DNA from: an uncultured Acetatifactor sp.
Lineage (GTDB): Bacteria > Bacillota > Clostridia > Lachnospirales > Lachnospiraceae
Assembly: GCA_934426825.1 (NCBI GenBank)
Contig: CAKRYI010000008.1
Span: 1-64,000 of the forward strand
Reading direction: 5' to 3'
Length of the DNA stretch: 64,000 nt
Position numbers and translations under genes: made by a program. Positions 52,625-60,853 of this stretch are shown here, in pieces; the stretch's first letter is position 1; each line of letters opens with the position of its first letter. Below the pieces are notes generated by a model. That model worked only from the letters and a program-made list of their open reading frames with translations, did no database searches and had not been told where the DNA came from.

Positions 52625-53893
52625 TTACTCACCTGCCTTAATCAATGTTTTGCCGCTTGCGAGATGGGAATCCTCATAGTCAGCCAACGAGGTAACACCG
52701 GAAATCACGGAATTTTTACCGACTGTGATGCCCTTGGGAATTACGCTCTTTTCTCCTACCGTTACAATGCCCTGATTATAAATATGGGGAGCTGTCTCGT
52801 TGGGTGCTTCCTCTCCGATTCCAAGACGTACATTATCGGAAATCTTCACGTCCTCCGCCACAATCGCCTTGTTCAGTTCACAGTTGTCCCCAATCTTCGT
52901 ATGATTCATGATAATGGAGTCCCGCACAACCGTTCCTTTGCCAATCGTGACACCGCATCCGATGACGGAATTGTATACCTCTCCGTATATATCCGTGCCC
53001 TCACCGATAATGCTGCGCTCCACCTTGCTGTCTGCCGCAAAATACTGGGGCGGCTGTATTTCACTCTTGGTATATATTTTCCAGTACTCTTCGTACAGGT
53101 TAAACTCCGGAACAATGTCAATCAGTTCCATGTTTGCTTCCCAGTAGGAGCTTAAGGTTCCGACATCTTTCCAGTAGCCGGTAAATTCATATGCATACAA
53201 AGGTGCGCCCTGCTCATGGCAATACGGAATCACATGCTTACCGAAATCAAGTGCCGGCTGCTCTGCCATGGCAATCAGTGCCTCTTTCAATGTTTTCCAA
53301 TTAAATATGTAAATACCCATGCTTGCGAGATTGCTTCTCGGATGCTCCGGTTTCTCCTCGAACTCCGTGATTCGCTTATTCTCGTCCGCAATCATGATAC
53401 CAAAACGGCTTGCCTCCTCCATGGGAACCGGCATAACCGCTATGGTTACTTCTGCACCGTTGGATTTGTGGAAATCCAGCATGACCTCATAATCCATCTT
53501 ATAGATGTGGTCGCCCGAAAGAATCAGAACATACTCCGGATTAAAACTTTCCATGTATTCCAGATTCTGATAGATGGCATTTGCCGTACCGGTGTACCAC
53601 TCACTGTTGGTGCTGCGCTCGTAGGGCGGCAGAACCGTGACACCTCCGATATTGCGATCCAAATCCCAAGGAATACCAATACCGATATGCGTATTCAGCC
53701 GCAACGGCTGGTACTGGGTCAATACACCAACTGTATCCACTCCTGAGTTAATACAGTTGGAAAGGGGAAAATCAATAATGCGATACTTACCGCCGAATGC
53801 AACGGCAGGTTTTGCCACCTTGGACGTCAATACTCCCAGACGGCTTCCCTGACCGCCAGCCAACAACATGGCAATCATTTCTTTTTTAATCAT
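52625..53893 (-). CDS. glgC: Glucose-1-phosphate adenylyltransferase
   Basis: 422 residues. The pyrophosphorylase loop is MLLAGGQGSRLGVLTSKVAKPAVAFGG, and the substrate sites EKPEHPRS, YEFTGYWKDVGT and GDHIYKMDY are intact. It makes ADP-glucose from glucose-1-phosphate and ATP. The C-terminal beta-helix begins at about residue 295. First gene of glgCD. Confidence 0.96.
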   Translation of the reverse strand: MIKKEMIAMLLAGGQGSRLGVLTSKVAKPAVAFGGKYRIIDFPLSNCINSGVDTVGVLTQYQPLRLNTHIGIGIPWDLDRNIGGVTVLPPYERSTNSEWYTGTANAIYQNLEYMESFNPEYVLILSGDHIYKMDYEVMLDFHKSNGAEVTIAVMPVPMEEASRFGIMIADENKRITEFEEKPEHPRSNLASMGIYIFNWKTLKEALIAMAEQPALDFGKHVIPYCHEQGAPLYAYEFTGYWKDVGTLSSYWEANMELIDIVPEFNLYEEYWKIYTKSEIQPPQYFAADSKVERSIIGEGTDIYGEVYNSVIGCGVTIGKGTVVRDSIIMNHTKIGDNCELNKAIVAEDVKISDNVRLGIGEEAPNETAPHIYNQGIVTVGEKSVIPKGITVGKNSVISGVTSLADYEDSHLASGKTLIKAGE

Positions 53894-53959
53894 GTCCTCA
53901 CCTCAATCTAGCCTTCTTACCTGTTCGCGGTGTATTTCCTCAGCTTACTGGTATAATAC

Positions 53960-53988
53960 AGTATAACATACTTATCGTACAAAGTGAA
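53960..53988 (-). promoter_or_regulatory. Probable glgC promoter
   Basis: Minus strand TTCACT (53983-53988), 17 bp, then TGTTATACT, an extended -10 (TATACT at 53960-53965), about 70 bp before glgC. The 329-bp gap 53894-54222 is very A/T-rich and, apart from this and the murC promoter, shows nothing I can name. Confidence 0.5.
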
Positions 53989-54147
53989 TATTTATTGACA
54001 ATTATTTTGTTTTTTCTTTTGTTTTTGTGTGGAAATTTTATATATTTTTGATTTATTTATTCATTTTTTCGTCTAGTTCGTCCAATCTTTCATTGTATAT
54101 TTCCAACATTTGCATAAAAATTGACAGTTTCATTTTTCATTTAGCAT

Positions 54148-54176
54148 TTGTTTTTTCTTCCTGTTGTGTATATAAT
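54148..54176 (+). promoter_or_regulatory. murC promoter
   Basis: TTGTTT (54148-54153), 17 bp, TATAAT (54171-54176), 47 bp before the murC ATG. Confidence 0.7.
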
Positions 54177-54222
54177 AGTTACATAATAAACAGTTTATTC
54201 TATTATATAAGGAAGTGTCACC

Positions 54223-55620
54223 ATGTATCAGATAGACTTTAATCACCCCGCCTCTGTTTATTTTGTGGGCATTGGCGGTATCAGTATGAGTGGTCTGGCA
54301 GAAATTCTGGCAGATGCCGGTTTCCGGGTTTCCGGTTCCGACCGTTCCCACAGTACCCTGACGGAGACCTTGGAACAGAGAGGAATCCGTGTTTTCTACG
54401 GTCAGCGCCGGGAAAATATTACGGACGACATTGACTGCGTTGTATTTACCAGCGCCATTCACAAAGACAATCCGGAGTACGTTGCAACCATGGAAAAGGG
54501 AATTCCGTTCCTCTCCCGGGCCCAGCTTTTGGGGCAGCTTATGCGGAATTACAAAACTCCCATTGCCATCAGCGGAACCCACGGCAAAACCACAACAACC
54601 TCCATGGTCAGCGAAATTCTGCTCCGCGCCGGAACAGACCCAACCCTTTCCATCGGCGGAATGCTTAAGACTATCGGCGGCAATATCCGCGTCGGCAAGT
54701 CGGACTATTTCGTCACGGAGGCATGTGAATATACCAACAGCTTTTTAAGTTTCTTTCCCAAGATAGGAATTATCTTAAATATCGAAGCTGACCATTTGGA
54801 CTTTTTCAAGGATTTGGATGACATACGCCATTCCTTCCATGAATTTGCCAGACTGCTGCCTGCGGACGGCTGTCTGATTATCAACGGAGACATTCCGAAT
54901 TACCGTGAAATCACAAAGGACTTGTCCTGTAAGGTGATAACCTTCAGTCTCTCCGAAAAAACCGGCGAGGGTACTTTGGCTGATTACTATCCGGAGCAGA
55001 TAACGCATGACAATTACGGGCATCCGTCCTTTTTGTTAAACCATGGTGGGGAACCGGTTCGTTCCTTCTCCCTGCAGGTTCCGGGTATTCACAATGTAAG
55101 CAACGCCATTGCTGCCATTGCGCTGGCTGACCTCCTTTCCATAGACAGCACGGTTACCGCCGAGGCACTTCATGCTTTCACCGGTACCGACCGCCGTTTC
55201 GAGTACAAGGGCACTGTGGGAGGCGTCACTATAATAGATGATTATGCGCACCATCCTACAGAAATTACTGCAACTTTGTCCGCGGCGCAAAACTATCCTC
55301 ACAAAACCCTCTGGTGCGTGTTCCAGCCCCACACCTATTCCCGCACCAAGGCGCTTATGAAAGACTTTGCCAAGGCCCTTTCACTGGCAGACCGCGTTGT
55401 ACTGGCGGACATTTATGCCGCAAGGGAGACCGACAGACTGGGAATCAGTTCGGAAACCTTACAGCATGAAATACAGGCACTCGGCAAAGAATGTGAGTAT
55501 TTCCCGACTTTTGATGAGATTGAAAATTTTCTTTTGGAAAATTGCATAAACGGAGACCTGTTGATAACTATGGGTGCCGGGGACGTGCATAAAATCGGTG
55601 AAAATCTGCTTGGAAATTAG
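54223..55620 (+). CDS. murC: UDP-N-acetylmuramate--L-alanine ligase
   Basis: 465 residues. It adds L-Ala to UDP-MurNAc. The N-terminal VYFVGIGGISMSGLAEILADAGF, SGSDRS, the ATP loop ISGTHGKTTTTSMV (about 119) and the C-terminal DDYAHHPTEI are diagnostic. AAGGAAG lies 6-9 nt before the ATG. It stands alone between its own promoter and a terminator built from DnaA-box-like sequence. Confidence 0.96.
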   Translation: MYQIDFNHPASVYFVGIGGISMSGLAEILADAGFRVSGSDRSHSTLTETLEQRGIRVFYGQRRENITDDIDCVVFTSAIHKDNPEYVATMEKGIPFLSRAQLLGQLMRNYKTPIAISGTHGKTTTTSMVSEILLRAGTDPTLSIGGMLKTIGGNIRVGKSDYFVTEACEYTNSFLSFFPKIGIILNIEADHLDFFKDLDDIRHSFHEFARLLPADGCLIINGDIPNYREITKDLSCKVITFSLSEKTGEGTLADYYPEQITHDNYGHPSFLLNHGGEPVRSFSLQVPGIHNVSNAIAAIALADLLSIDSTVTAEALHAFTGTDRRFEYKGTVGGVTIIDDYAHHPTEITATLSAAQNYPHKTLWCVFQPHTYSRTKALMKDFAKALSLADRVVLADIYAARETDRLGISSETLQHEIQALGKECEYFPTFDEIENFLLENCINGDLLITMGAGDVHKIGENLLGN

Positions 55621-55789
55621 TTATCCACATTATCCACAGGACGAAAAGAACTATTCTTCTTTTTGACCTGTGGATATTTTTTTATTCCCTGTGGATATGT
55701 CCCTTGTTTAATTTGTGTAAAAATGCTATGTTTTTCTGATTTTGCAATTATCAGCAATTCGTTTATCCACATTTTCCACAATATCCACA
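55621..55789 (+). promoter_or_regulatory. Cluster of seven DnaA-box-like 9-mers
   Basis: Exact TTATCCACA occurs at 55621-55629, 55630-55638 and 55763-55771. One-mismatch forms are at 55772-55780 and 55781-55789 (+) and, inverted as TGTGGATAT, at 55669-55677 and 55690-55698. The cluster is in the 290-bp gap between murC and the DnaD-like gene. No A/T-rich unwinding element with 13-mers was identified. Confidence 0.8.
55631..55683 (+). terminator. murC intrinsic terminator
   Basis: TATCCACAGG (55631-55640) pairs with CCTGTGGATA (55667-55676), enclosing an AAAAGAA/TTCTTTT stem, and is followed by TTTTTTTA. The stem coincides with two DnaA-box-like sequences. Confidence 0.8.
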
Positions 55790-55855
55790 TTTTCCTCCTG
55801 TTCCAGTGTTTACAAGGGTTTCGGGAATTTGACTATTTCTTTTTTCGTTACCTTA

Positions 55856-55864
55856 TGCTATACT
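55856..55864 (+). promoter_or_regulatory. Extended -10 before the DnaD-like gene
   Basis: TGCTATACT, with TATACT at 55859-55864, is 47 bp before the start codon. A -35 is weak (TTTCTT at 17 bp). Confidence 0.45.
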
Positions 55865-55910
55865 TTGGATTGCTTGCGAAAAGCGACGTTTTGGAAAGGA
55901 CCGGGGAGCT

Positions 55911-56960
55911 ATGGCACGTTTAACAATCTACAAAGACAATTATGTGGATTCCACTATTGTTTCAAACCAATTTATTGATGAATATATGAAAGACGCCAAT
56001 GATGCCCAGCTAAAGGTCTATCTGTATCTGATTCGTATGCTGAATGCCAATCAGGCTACCAGTGTGTCCGAAATAGCGGACAAGTTCAACCATACGGAGA
56101 AGGACGTCAACCGTGCCCTGAAATATTGGGAAAAGAAAGAACTTTTACAGTTGGACTATGATGAGGACAAGAACCTTATCGGTATCCACCTGCGTGATTT
56201 AAATGCACCTTCCGCCTGCGCGGTTTCCGGAAATGTAACTCTGGCTTCCACTACCGCCCAAGCACCCAAGCTTCCTGCACAGGAGGTTGCCCCTGCGTTT
56301 GTGAAGCCGGTATATTCTCCCGACCAGCTGCGGGAATTCAAGAGCAGGGAGCAGACCCAGCAGCTTTTGTTTATTGCTGAATCCTATATCGGAAAGCCCC
56401 TCACTCCCTCCGAAATGAAATCCATCCTCTTTTTCACGGATGTTCTTCGTTTTTCGGATGATTTGATTGACTATCTGCTGCAATACTGCGTGGACCGCGG
56501 CAAAAAAGATTTCAAATACATAGAGAAAGTAGCCATCAACTGGGCGGAGGAAGGAATCACCACCCCGAAACAGGCTCAGAAATTTTCTTCCAAATATGAC
56601 AAAAATGTATATTCCATTATGAACGAGCTTGGGAAAAACGGCTCTCCCACCCCGAAGGAGCTGGAGTTTATCAACCGTTGGACCAAGGAATACGGTTTCT
56701 CCACAGATATTATTTTGGAGGCTTGCGAGCGAACCGTTATGGCGACGGATCGCCACCGTTTTGAATATGCCGAAGGGATTCTCAGCAGTTGGAAACGCGA
56801 GAATGTACACCACAAGGCAGACATCCGCAAAATAGACGATATGTTCCAGAAACGCAAAAACAGCACCGGCACCAAAGCCGTCTCTTCCAATAAATTTAAC
56901 CAGTTCTCCCAGAATCAGTATGACTTTGACGAACTGGAAAAACAACTGCTCAGTAACTAA
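55911..56960 (+). CDS. DnaD-domain replication protein
   Basis: 349 residues. An N-terminal winged-helix region (about 15-95, DAQLKVYLYLIRMLNANQATSVSEIADKF) is followed by a linker and two DnaB2/DnaD-type domains (about 140-215 and 230-305). The second carries the YxxxIxxxW-type signature around EYAEGILSSWKRENV. DnaD and DnaB proteins of Firmicutes remodel origin DNA and help load the replicative helicase. The paired C-terminal domains are like the DnaB/DnaD hybrids of clostridia. The DnaC-like ATPase gene begins 11 nt later, and DnaA boxes lie upstream. Confidence 0.9.
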   Translation: MARLTIYKDNYVDSTIVSNQFIDEYMKDANDAQLKVYLYLIRMLNANQATSVSEIADKFNHTEKDVNRALKYWEKKELLQLDYDEDKNLIGIHLRDLNAPSACAVSGNVTLASTTAQAPKLPAQEVAPAFVKPVYSPDQLREFKSREQTQQLLFIAESYIGKPLTPSEMKSILFFTDVLRFSDDLIDYLLQYCVDRGKKDFKYIEKVAINWAEEGITTPKQAQKFSSKYDKNVYSIMNELGKNGSPTPKELEFINRWTKEYGFSTDIILEACERTVMATDRHRFEYAEGILSSWKRENVHHKADIRKIDDMFQKRKNSTGTKAVSSNKFNQFSQNQYDFDELEKQLLSN

Positions 56961-56971
56961 GGAGAAACGCC

Positions 56972-57955
56972 GTGGCACTTAACAAGTCCCAATACGAATC
57001 CATTATAAAGGAATATGAATTGACTCAGGACAAGAACCGCCACCTGTTAGAACAGCGCCGCGCCGCTGTTTATGAACAGCTTCCGGAGTACCGTAAGCTG
57101 GAGGAATCCACGGGCAGCGTCTCCGTTTCCCTTGTGGGCGCCGTGATTGACGGGCAAAAGGATGCCCTGAAACAGCTTCATGATTCCCTTCACGAAATCA
57201 CTCTGCGCAAGCAAAAACTCCTGACAGATGCCGGTTATCCCGCTGACTATTTAGAGCCGGTATATGACTGCCCCGACTGTAAGGACACCGGATTTCTGGT
57301 GACGGAGAACGGTCTCAAAGAAAAATGCCACTGTTTCCGCAGCCGGGAAATTTCTCTTTTGTACGACCAGTCAAATATCCGCGAAATGATTTCTTCCGAC
57401 AATTTCGGCACTCTCTCCTATTCTTATTATGAAGGACAGGATTTGAGCCGTTTCGAGCGCGCTGTAAAAATTTGCCGGGAATTTGTAGAAACCTTTAAAG
57501 AGGACTACCACAATCTGTTTTTTTATGGTACAGTAGGTACTGGCAAAAGTTTTCTGTCAGGATGCGTAGCCAACGAATTGTTAAAACAGGGATGTTCTGT
57601 AATTTATTTCAGTTCCTCGGAACTGTTTGAAACTCTTGCACGCTATTCTTTTGATAAAAACAGCAAAGAGCAGCTGTACGACTTTTATCATGACTTATAC
57701 CATTGCGATTTGATTATTATAGATGATTTGGGAACAGAGCTGACAAACTCTTTTGTGGCGTCCCAGCTGTTCTCCTGCTTAAACGAGCGCCATCTGCGCC
57801 GGAAAGCAACCATCATCTCCACCAATCTCAGTCTGGAAGAACTCAGAGACCGGTACTCCGACCGTGTTTTTTCCAGAATCACGAGTAATTTTGACTTGTG
57901 CAAGCTGAGCGGTCCGGACATCCGGATGTACAAAAAACGTAATTCAATGAATTAA
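56972..57955 (+). CDS. DnaC/DnaI-like helicase loader ATPase
   Basis: 327 residues, GTG start with AAGGAG 8 nt upstream. A cysteine cluster (YDCPDCKDTGFL ... KCHCFRS, about 90-115) probably binds zinc, as in DnaI. The AAA+ core has Walker A FYGTVGTGKSFL (about 185-195), Walker B LIIIDDLGTE and sensor ATIISTNLS. It should deliver the replicative helicase to the origin with the DnaD-like partner upstream. An IstB transposition helper is the alternative, but the context and Cys motif argue for replication. Confidence 0.92.
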   Translation: MALNKSQYESIIKEYELTQDKNRHLLEQRRAAVYEQLPEYRKLEESTGSVSVSLVGAVIDGQKDALKQLHDSLHEITLRKQKLLTDAGYPADYLEPVYDCPDCKDTGFLVTENGLKEKCHCFRSREISLLYDQSNIREMISSDNFGTLSYSYYEGQDLSRFERAVKICREFVETFKEDYHNLFFYGTVGTGKSFLSGCVANELLKQGCSVIYFSSSELFETLARYSFDKNSKEQLYDFYHDLYHCDLIIIDDLGTELTNSFVASQLFSCLNERHLRRKATIISTNLSLEELRDRYSDRVFSRITSNFDLCKLSGPDIRMYKKRNSMN

Positions 57956-57984
57956 CTGTTAACATAGAAAGTGAGGAAATTTTC

Positions 57985-59169
57985 ATGGGCAACCGCGAAG
58001 AAAAAAGAAATTTGGAGACCATACCCGTTGGCTCTCTCGGCATTATCTCTCTGGAGGGATGCAGGATTCTGGGAGAAAAGGTGGACAAGTATCTGGTAAA
58101 ATGGAGAGCTGAGCGCGAAAGCGAGCACAAGGACTCCCTTGCATTTGCCGGCTATCAGAGAGATTCCTACCTGTTAAATGCAAAAGTTCCCCGTTTCGGC
58201 TCCGGCGAGGCAAAAGGTATGATATTGGAATCGGTACGAGGCACCGACCTGTATCTGCTGGTAGATGTCCTAAACTATTCCATGACCTACTCTCTCTGCG
58301 GTCATGAAAATCATATGTCACCGGACGACCATTATCAGGATTTGAAACGTATTATCGCCGCTGTGGGCGGAAAGGCACGCCGTATCACCGTTATCATGCC
58401 TTTCCTGTATGAGAGCCGTCAGCACAAGAGAACTGCAAGAGAATCCTTGGACTGTGCACTGGCGCTTCAGGAACTGGTATCCATGGGTGTGGACAACATT
58501 ATTACGTTTGACGCTCATGACCCCAGAGTTCAGAATGCAATTCCCCTTCACGGATTTGAAACCGTACAGCCCGCATACCAGTTTATCAAGGGTCTGCTCC
58601 GCAATGTAAAGGATTTGCAGATTGATTCCAACCACATGATGGTAATCAGCCCGGACGAAGGCGGTATGGGTCGTGCTATCTATATTGCCAATGTGCTCGG
58701 TCTGGATATGGGTATGTTCTACAAGAGACGTGATTACACCCGCGTTGTAAACGGACGCAACCCCATTGTTGCCCACGAATTTTTGGGAAGCAGCGTTGAG
58801 GGCAAGGATATGATTATCATTGACGATATGATTTCCTCCGGCGAAAGCGTACTGGAAGTTGCCGCTGCATTAAAAAAGCGCAAGGCAAACAAAATTTTTG
58901 TCTTTGCAACCTTCGGTCTGTTTACCAGCGGTCTTGATAAATTTGACAAGGCTTATGAGAACGGCATTATCGACAAGGTGCTCACCACCAACCTGATTTA
59001 TCAGGCACCCGAACTGTTACAGCGTGACTGGTATATCAACTGCGATTTGAGCAAATACATTGCCTACATTATCGATACTCTGAACCATGATTCCTCCATC
59101 AGCGACTTGCTGAACCCCAACGAGAGAATCCAGAGCATTGTGTCCCGTTACAAAAAGGGTGAACTGTAA
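57985..59169 (+). CDS. prs: Ribose-phosphate pyrophosphokinase (long form)
   Basis: 394 residues, about 75 longer than the common Prs. It makes PRPP from ribose-5-phosphate and ATP. The catalytic region TFDAHDPRVQNAIPLHGF and the PRPP loop DMIIIDDMISSGES are present. An extended N terminus and an insertion near AGYQRDSYLLNAK account for the extra length. GAGGAAA lies 8 nt before the ATG. It follows the DnaC-like gene by 29 nt, so it may be cotranscribed, and ends at a strong terminator. PRPP supplies pyr genes, pncB and others elsewhere in the window. Confidence 0.92.
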   Translation: MGNREEKRNLETIPVGSLGIISLEGCRILGEKVDKYLVKWRAERESEHKDSLAFAGYQRDSYLLNAKVPRFGSGEAKGMILESVRGTDLYLLVDVLNYSMTYSLCGHENHMSPDDHYQDLKRIIAAVGGKARRITVIMPFLYESRQHKRTARESLDCALALQELVSMGVDNIITFDAHDPRVQNAIPLHGFETVQPAYQFIKGLLRNVKDLQIDSNHMMVISPDEGGMGRAIYIANVLGLDMGMFYKRRDYTRVVNGRNPIVAHEFLGSSVEGKDMIIIDDMISSGESVLEVAAALKKRKANKIFVFATFGLFTSGLDKFDKAYENGIIDKVLTTNLIYQAPELLQRDWYINCDLSKYIAYIIDTLNHDSSISDLLNPNERIQSIVSRYKKGEL

Positions 59170-59186
59170 AGGTAGATTTTGCAAAG

Positions 59187-59224
59187 CCCCGCTTACCATA
59201 CAATTTAGGGTAGGCGGGGTTTTT
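59187..59224 (+). terminator. prs intrinsic terminator
   Basis: CCCCGCTTACC (59187-59197) pairs with GGTAGGCGGGG (59209-59219), with one wobble, then TTTTT. Confidence 0.88.
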
Positions 59225-59295
59225 CGATTCATAACCGTTCCATTCAGAGACTCTCTTTTTCACGATATAGTTTGTTTTTCAAATGCCATTTATAA

Positions 59296-59322
59296 TGTTA
59301 ACCGTTTCATTTTTGTGTTGAC
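59296..59322 (+). promoter_or_regulatory. Second, weaker BirA-like dyad
   Basis: TGTTAAC (59296-59302), 14-bp spacer, GTTGAC (59317-59322). It overlaps the bioY -35 and has the same half-site and spacing as the main operator, with an imperfect right half. Confidence 0.45.
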
Positions 59323-59346
59323 GTTTCTTCTTTTTCAGGTTATACT
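59318..59346 (+). promoter_or_regulatory. bioY promoter
   Basis: TTGACG (59318-59323), 17 bp, TATACT (59341-59346). Confidence 0.75.
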
Positions 59347-59350
59347 GCTA

Positions 59351-59382
59351 ATTGTTAATCTGTTTCCTATCAGGTTAACAAT
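59351..59382 (+). promoter_or_regulatory. BirA (biotin repressor) operator
   Basis: ATTGTTAAT (59351-59359), 14-bp spacer, GTTAACAAT (59374-59382), matching the bacterial BirA operator pattern TTGTTAAC-N14-16-GTTAACAA. It lies just downstream of the -10, where it would block transcription when biotin is sufficient. Confidence 0.8.
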
Positions 59383-59412
59383 TACTCTAAACAGAAAGGC
59401 TTGGTTTTCCTT

Positions 59413-59958
59413 ATGAACTCTACAAAAACAAAAAAAATGGCTCTGATTGGTCTGATGACCGCCGTTATCTGTGTACTGGCACCTTTTTCTCTGAACCTTC
59501 CGTTCAGCCCCGTTCCGATTTCGCTGGGTACTTTGGCAATTTACTTTGTCATCTCCGTTTTAGGCATGAAATCCGGCACTCTCAGTGTGGTACTGTATAT
59601 TCTGTTAGGTCTGGTCGGGCTTCCCGTCTTTGCCAATTTCACCGGCGGCGCAGGAAAATTGTTCGGTCCCTCCGGCGGTTATATCATCGGTTATATATTC
59701 ATGGCGCTTATCTGCGGCTGGTTTACTGACAAATGGGCAGACAAAGCCATACTGCGTTTCCTTGGTATGCTGCTCGGCACTGCGACTTGCTATCTGTTCG
59801 GAACGGCATGGCTTGCCTACCAGATGTCCTTAACCTTCTCTCAGGCACTGATGGCAGGTGTGATTCCCTTTATTCCCGCAGATTTGGTTAAACTTGTCAT
59901 TGCCATGTTATTGGGACATCAGTTACGCAAGCGGCTTCTGAAAGCCGGGTTGATTTAA
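59413..59958 (+). CDS. bioY: Biotin transporter BioY
   Basis: 181 residues and six hydrophobic segments. The N-terminal MALIGLMTAVICVLAPFSL, SPVPISLGTLAIYFVISVLG and FTGGAGKLFGPSGGYIIGYI match the S-component of energy-coupling factor biotin transporters. Positioned behind a BirA-like operator, it imports biotin in response to need; an ECF energising module would be elsewhere. The ATG at 59413 is used; the SD AAAGG is a little far (13 nt). Confidence 0.95.
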   Translation: MNSTKTKKMALIGLMTAVICVLAPFSLNLPFSPVPISLGTLAIYFVISVLGMKSGTLSVVLYILLGLVGLPVFANFTGGAGKLFGPSGGYIIGYIFMALICGWFTDKWADKAILRFLGMLLGTATCYLFGTAWLAYQMSLTFSQALMAGVIPFIPADLVKLVIAMLLGHQLRKRLLKAGLI

Positions 59959-59996
59959 TCCTAGCTATTCTACAGTTTGATTTATACCGATGCTAC

Positions 59997-60128
59997 AGCA
60001 GGTATTTCCGCTCAGTTACGCTTTCGCTCCGTAAAAAAGCGCAACGGTACATACAGATTCTCGTTCGTTACCACTCCGAGAATCTTAGTACCGGCGTTTT
60101 TTAAGGAACTTCGCCGGAAATACCTGCT
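59997..60128. repeat. Structured intergenic repeat, copy 3 (full form)
   Basis: 132 bp. The outermost 14 bp AGCAGGTATTTCCG and CGGAAATACCTGCT pair perfectly. Inside are the conserved ACGCTTTCGCTCCGT loop, the AAAAAA(G)CGC/GCGTTTTTT pair, GGTAC/GTACC, and inner hairpin AGATTCTCG/CGAGAATCT. It lies between bioY and the preQ1 riboswitch in the 371-bp gap 59959-60329. Confidence 0.88.
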
Positions 60129-60279
60129 TTGCATCCGGGAAAATTTCAGATTATTTTAGTGAGCACCATTTATCACAGCCGACGATATGCCTGTAAATAA
60201 CCCTTGCATTTTCAATTTCACTATGTTATATTACATGCGTTGCAAATATCTTTCATAACAGATTTTGCAGACTATAACC

Positions 60280-60322
60280 GGTGAGTTCGAGACCTTCCTC
60301 ACCTAAAACAAAACTAAAGGAG
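60280..60322 (+). promoter_or_regulatory. preQ1-I riboswitch
   Basis: Stem GGTGAG (60280-60285)/CTCACC (60298-60303) with a 12-nt loop beginning TTCGAGACC, then an A-rich tail TAAAACAAAACTAA (60304-60317) leading straight into AAGGAG. This matches the preQ1-I pattern; the tail overlaps the ribosome binding site, so control is probably translational. Confidence 0.88.
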
Positions 60323-60329
60323 AAAAGAA

Positions 60330-60821
60330 ATGAATAAGAAAGTTCTGTTTATCGTCCACGCAGCAGTCATTGCTGCTCTTTATGTTGTGCTCACAATGCT
60401 CGCTAACGCTCTGGGTCTGGCAAATTATGCCGTTCAGCTCCGCTTTTCGGAGGCTCTGACCATCCTTCCCTATTTTACCCCTGCTGCCATACCGGGTCTT
60501 TTTGTCGGCTGTATTCTGAGTAATTTGCTTACAGGCTGTCTGCCCTTGGACATTATTTTCGGCAGTCTGGCAACACTCCTCGGCGCACTGGGAACCTATG
60601 CCCTGCGTAAGCGCACCAAATGGCTTGCCCCCGTATGCCCCATCGTTGCCAATACACTGATTGTGCCTTTCGTACTGGCATATGTTTATCAGTTTGAGGG
60701 CTCCATTCCCTACTTTATGCTGACGGTGGGTGCCGGAGAAATCATTTCCTGCGGTATTTTAGGCATGCTTTTACTGAATGTCCTTCAGAAATACCGGAAA
60801 TATATTTTCCCCAACACTTAA
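60330..60821 (+). CDS. queT: Queuosine precursor transporter QueT
   Basis: 163 residues and five or six hydrophobic segments. It belongs to the QueT family of ECF S-components (AAVIAALYVVLTMLANALGL; YAVQLRFSEALTILPYFTPAAIPGLFVGC; LPLDIIFGSLATLLGALGTY). It imports a queuosine precursor such as preQ1, preQ0 or queuine. The preQ1-I riboswitch directly upstream supports this. It converges with the 845-residue gene. Confidence 0.94.
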   Translation: MNKKVLFIVHAAVIAALYVVLTMLANALGLANYAVQLRFSEALTILPYFTPAAIPGLFVGCILSNLLTGCLPLDIIFGSLATLLGALGTYALRKRTKWLAPVCPIVANTLIVPFVLAYVYQFEGSIPYFMLTVGAGEIISCGILGMLLLNVLQKYRKYIFPNT

Positions 60822-60853
60822 CCCATTGTATGCCCACGGCTGCGGGCAGCTTC

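Noticed and set aside
60831..60848. Hairpin TGCCC/GGGCA between queT and the convergent gene as a terminator
   Set aside because: Only five base pairs and no T tract on either strand.
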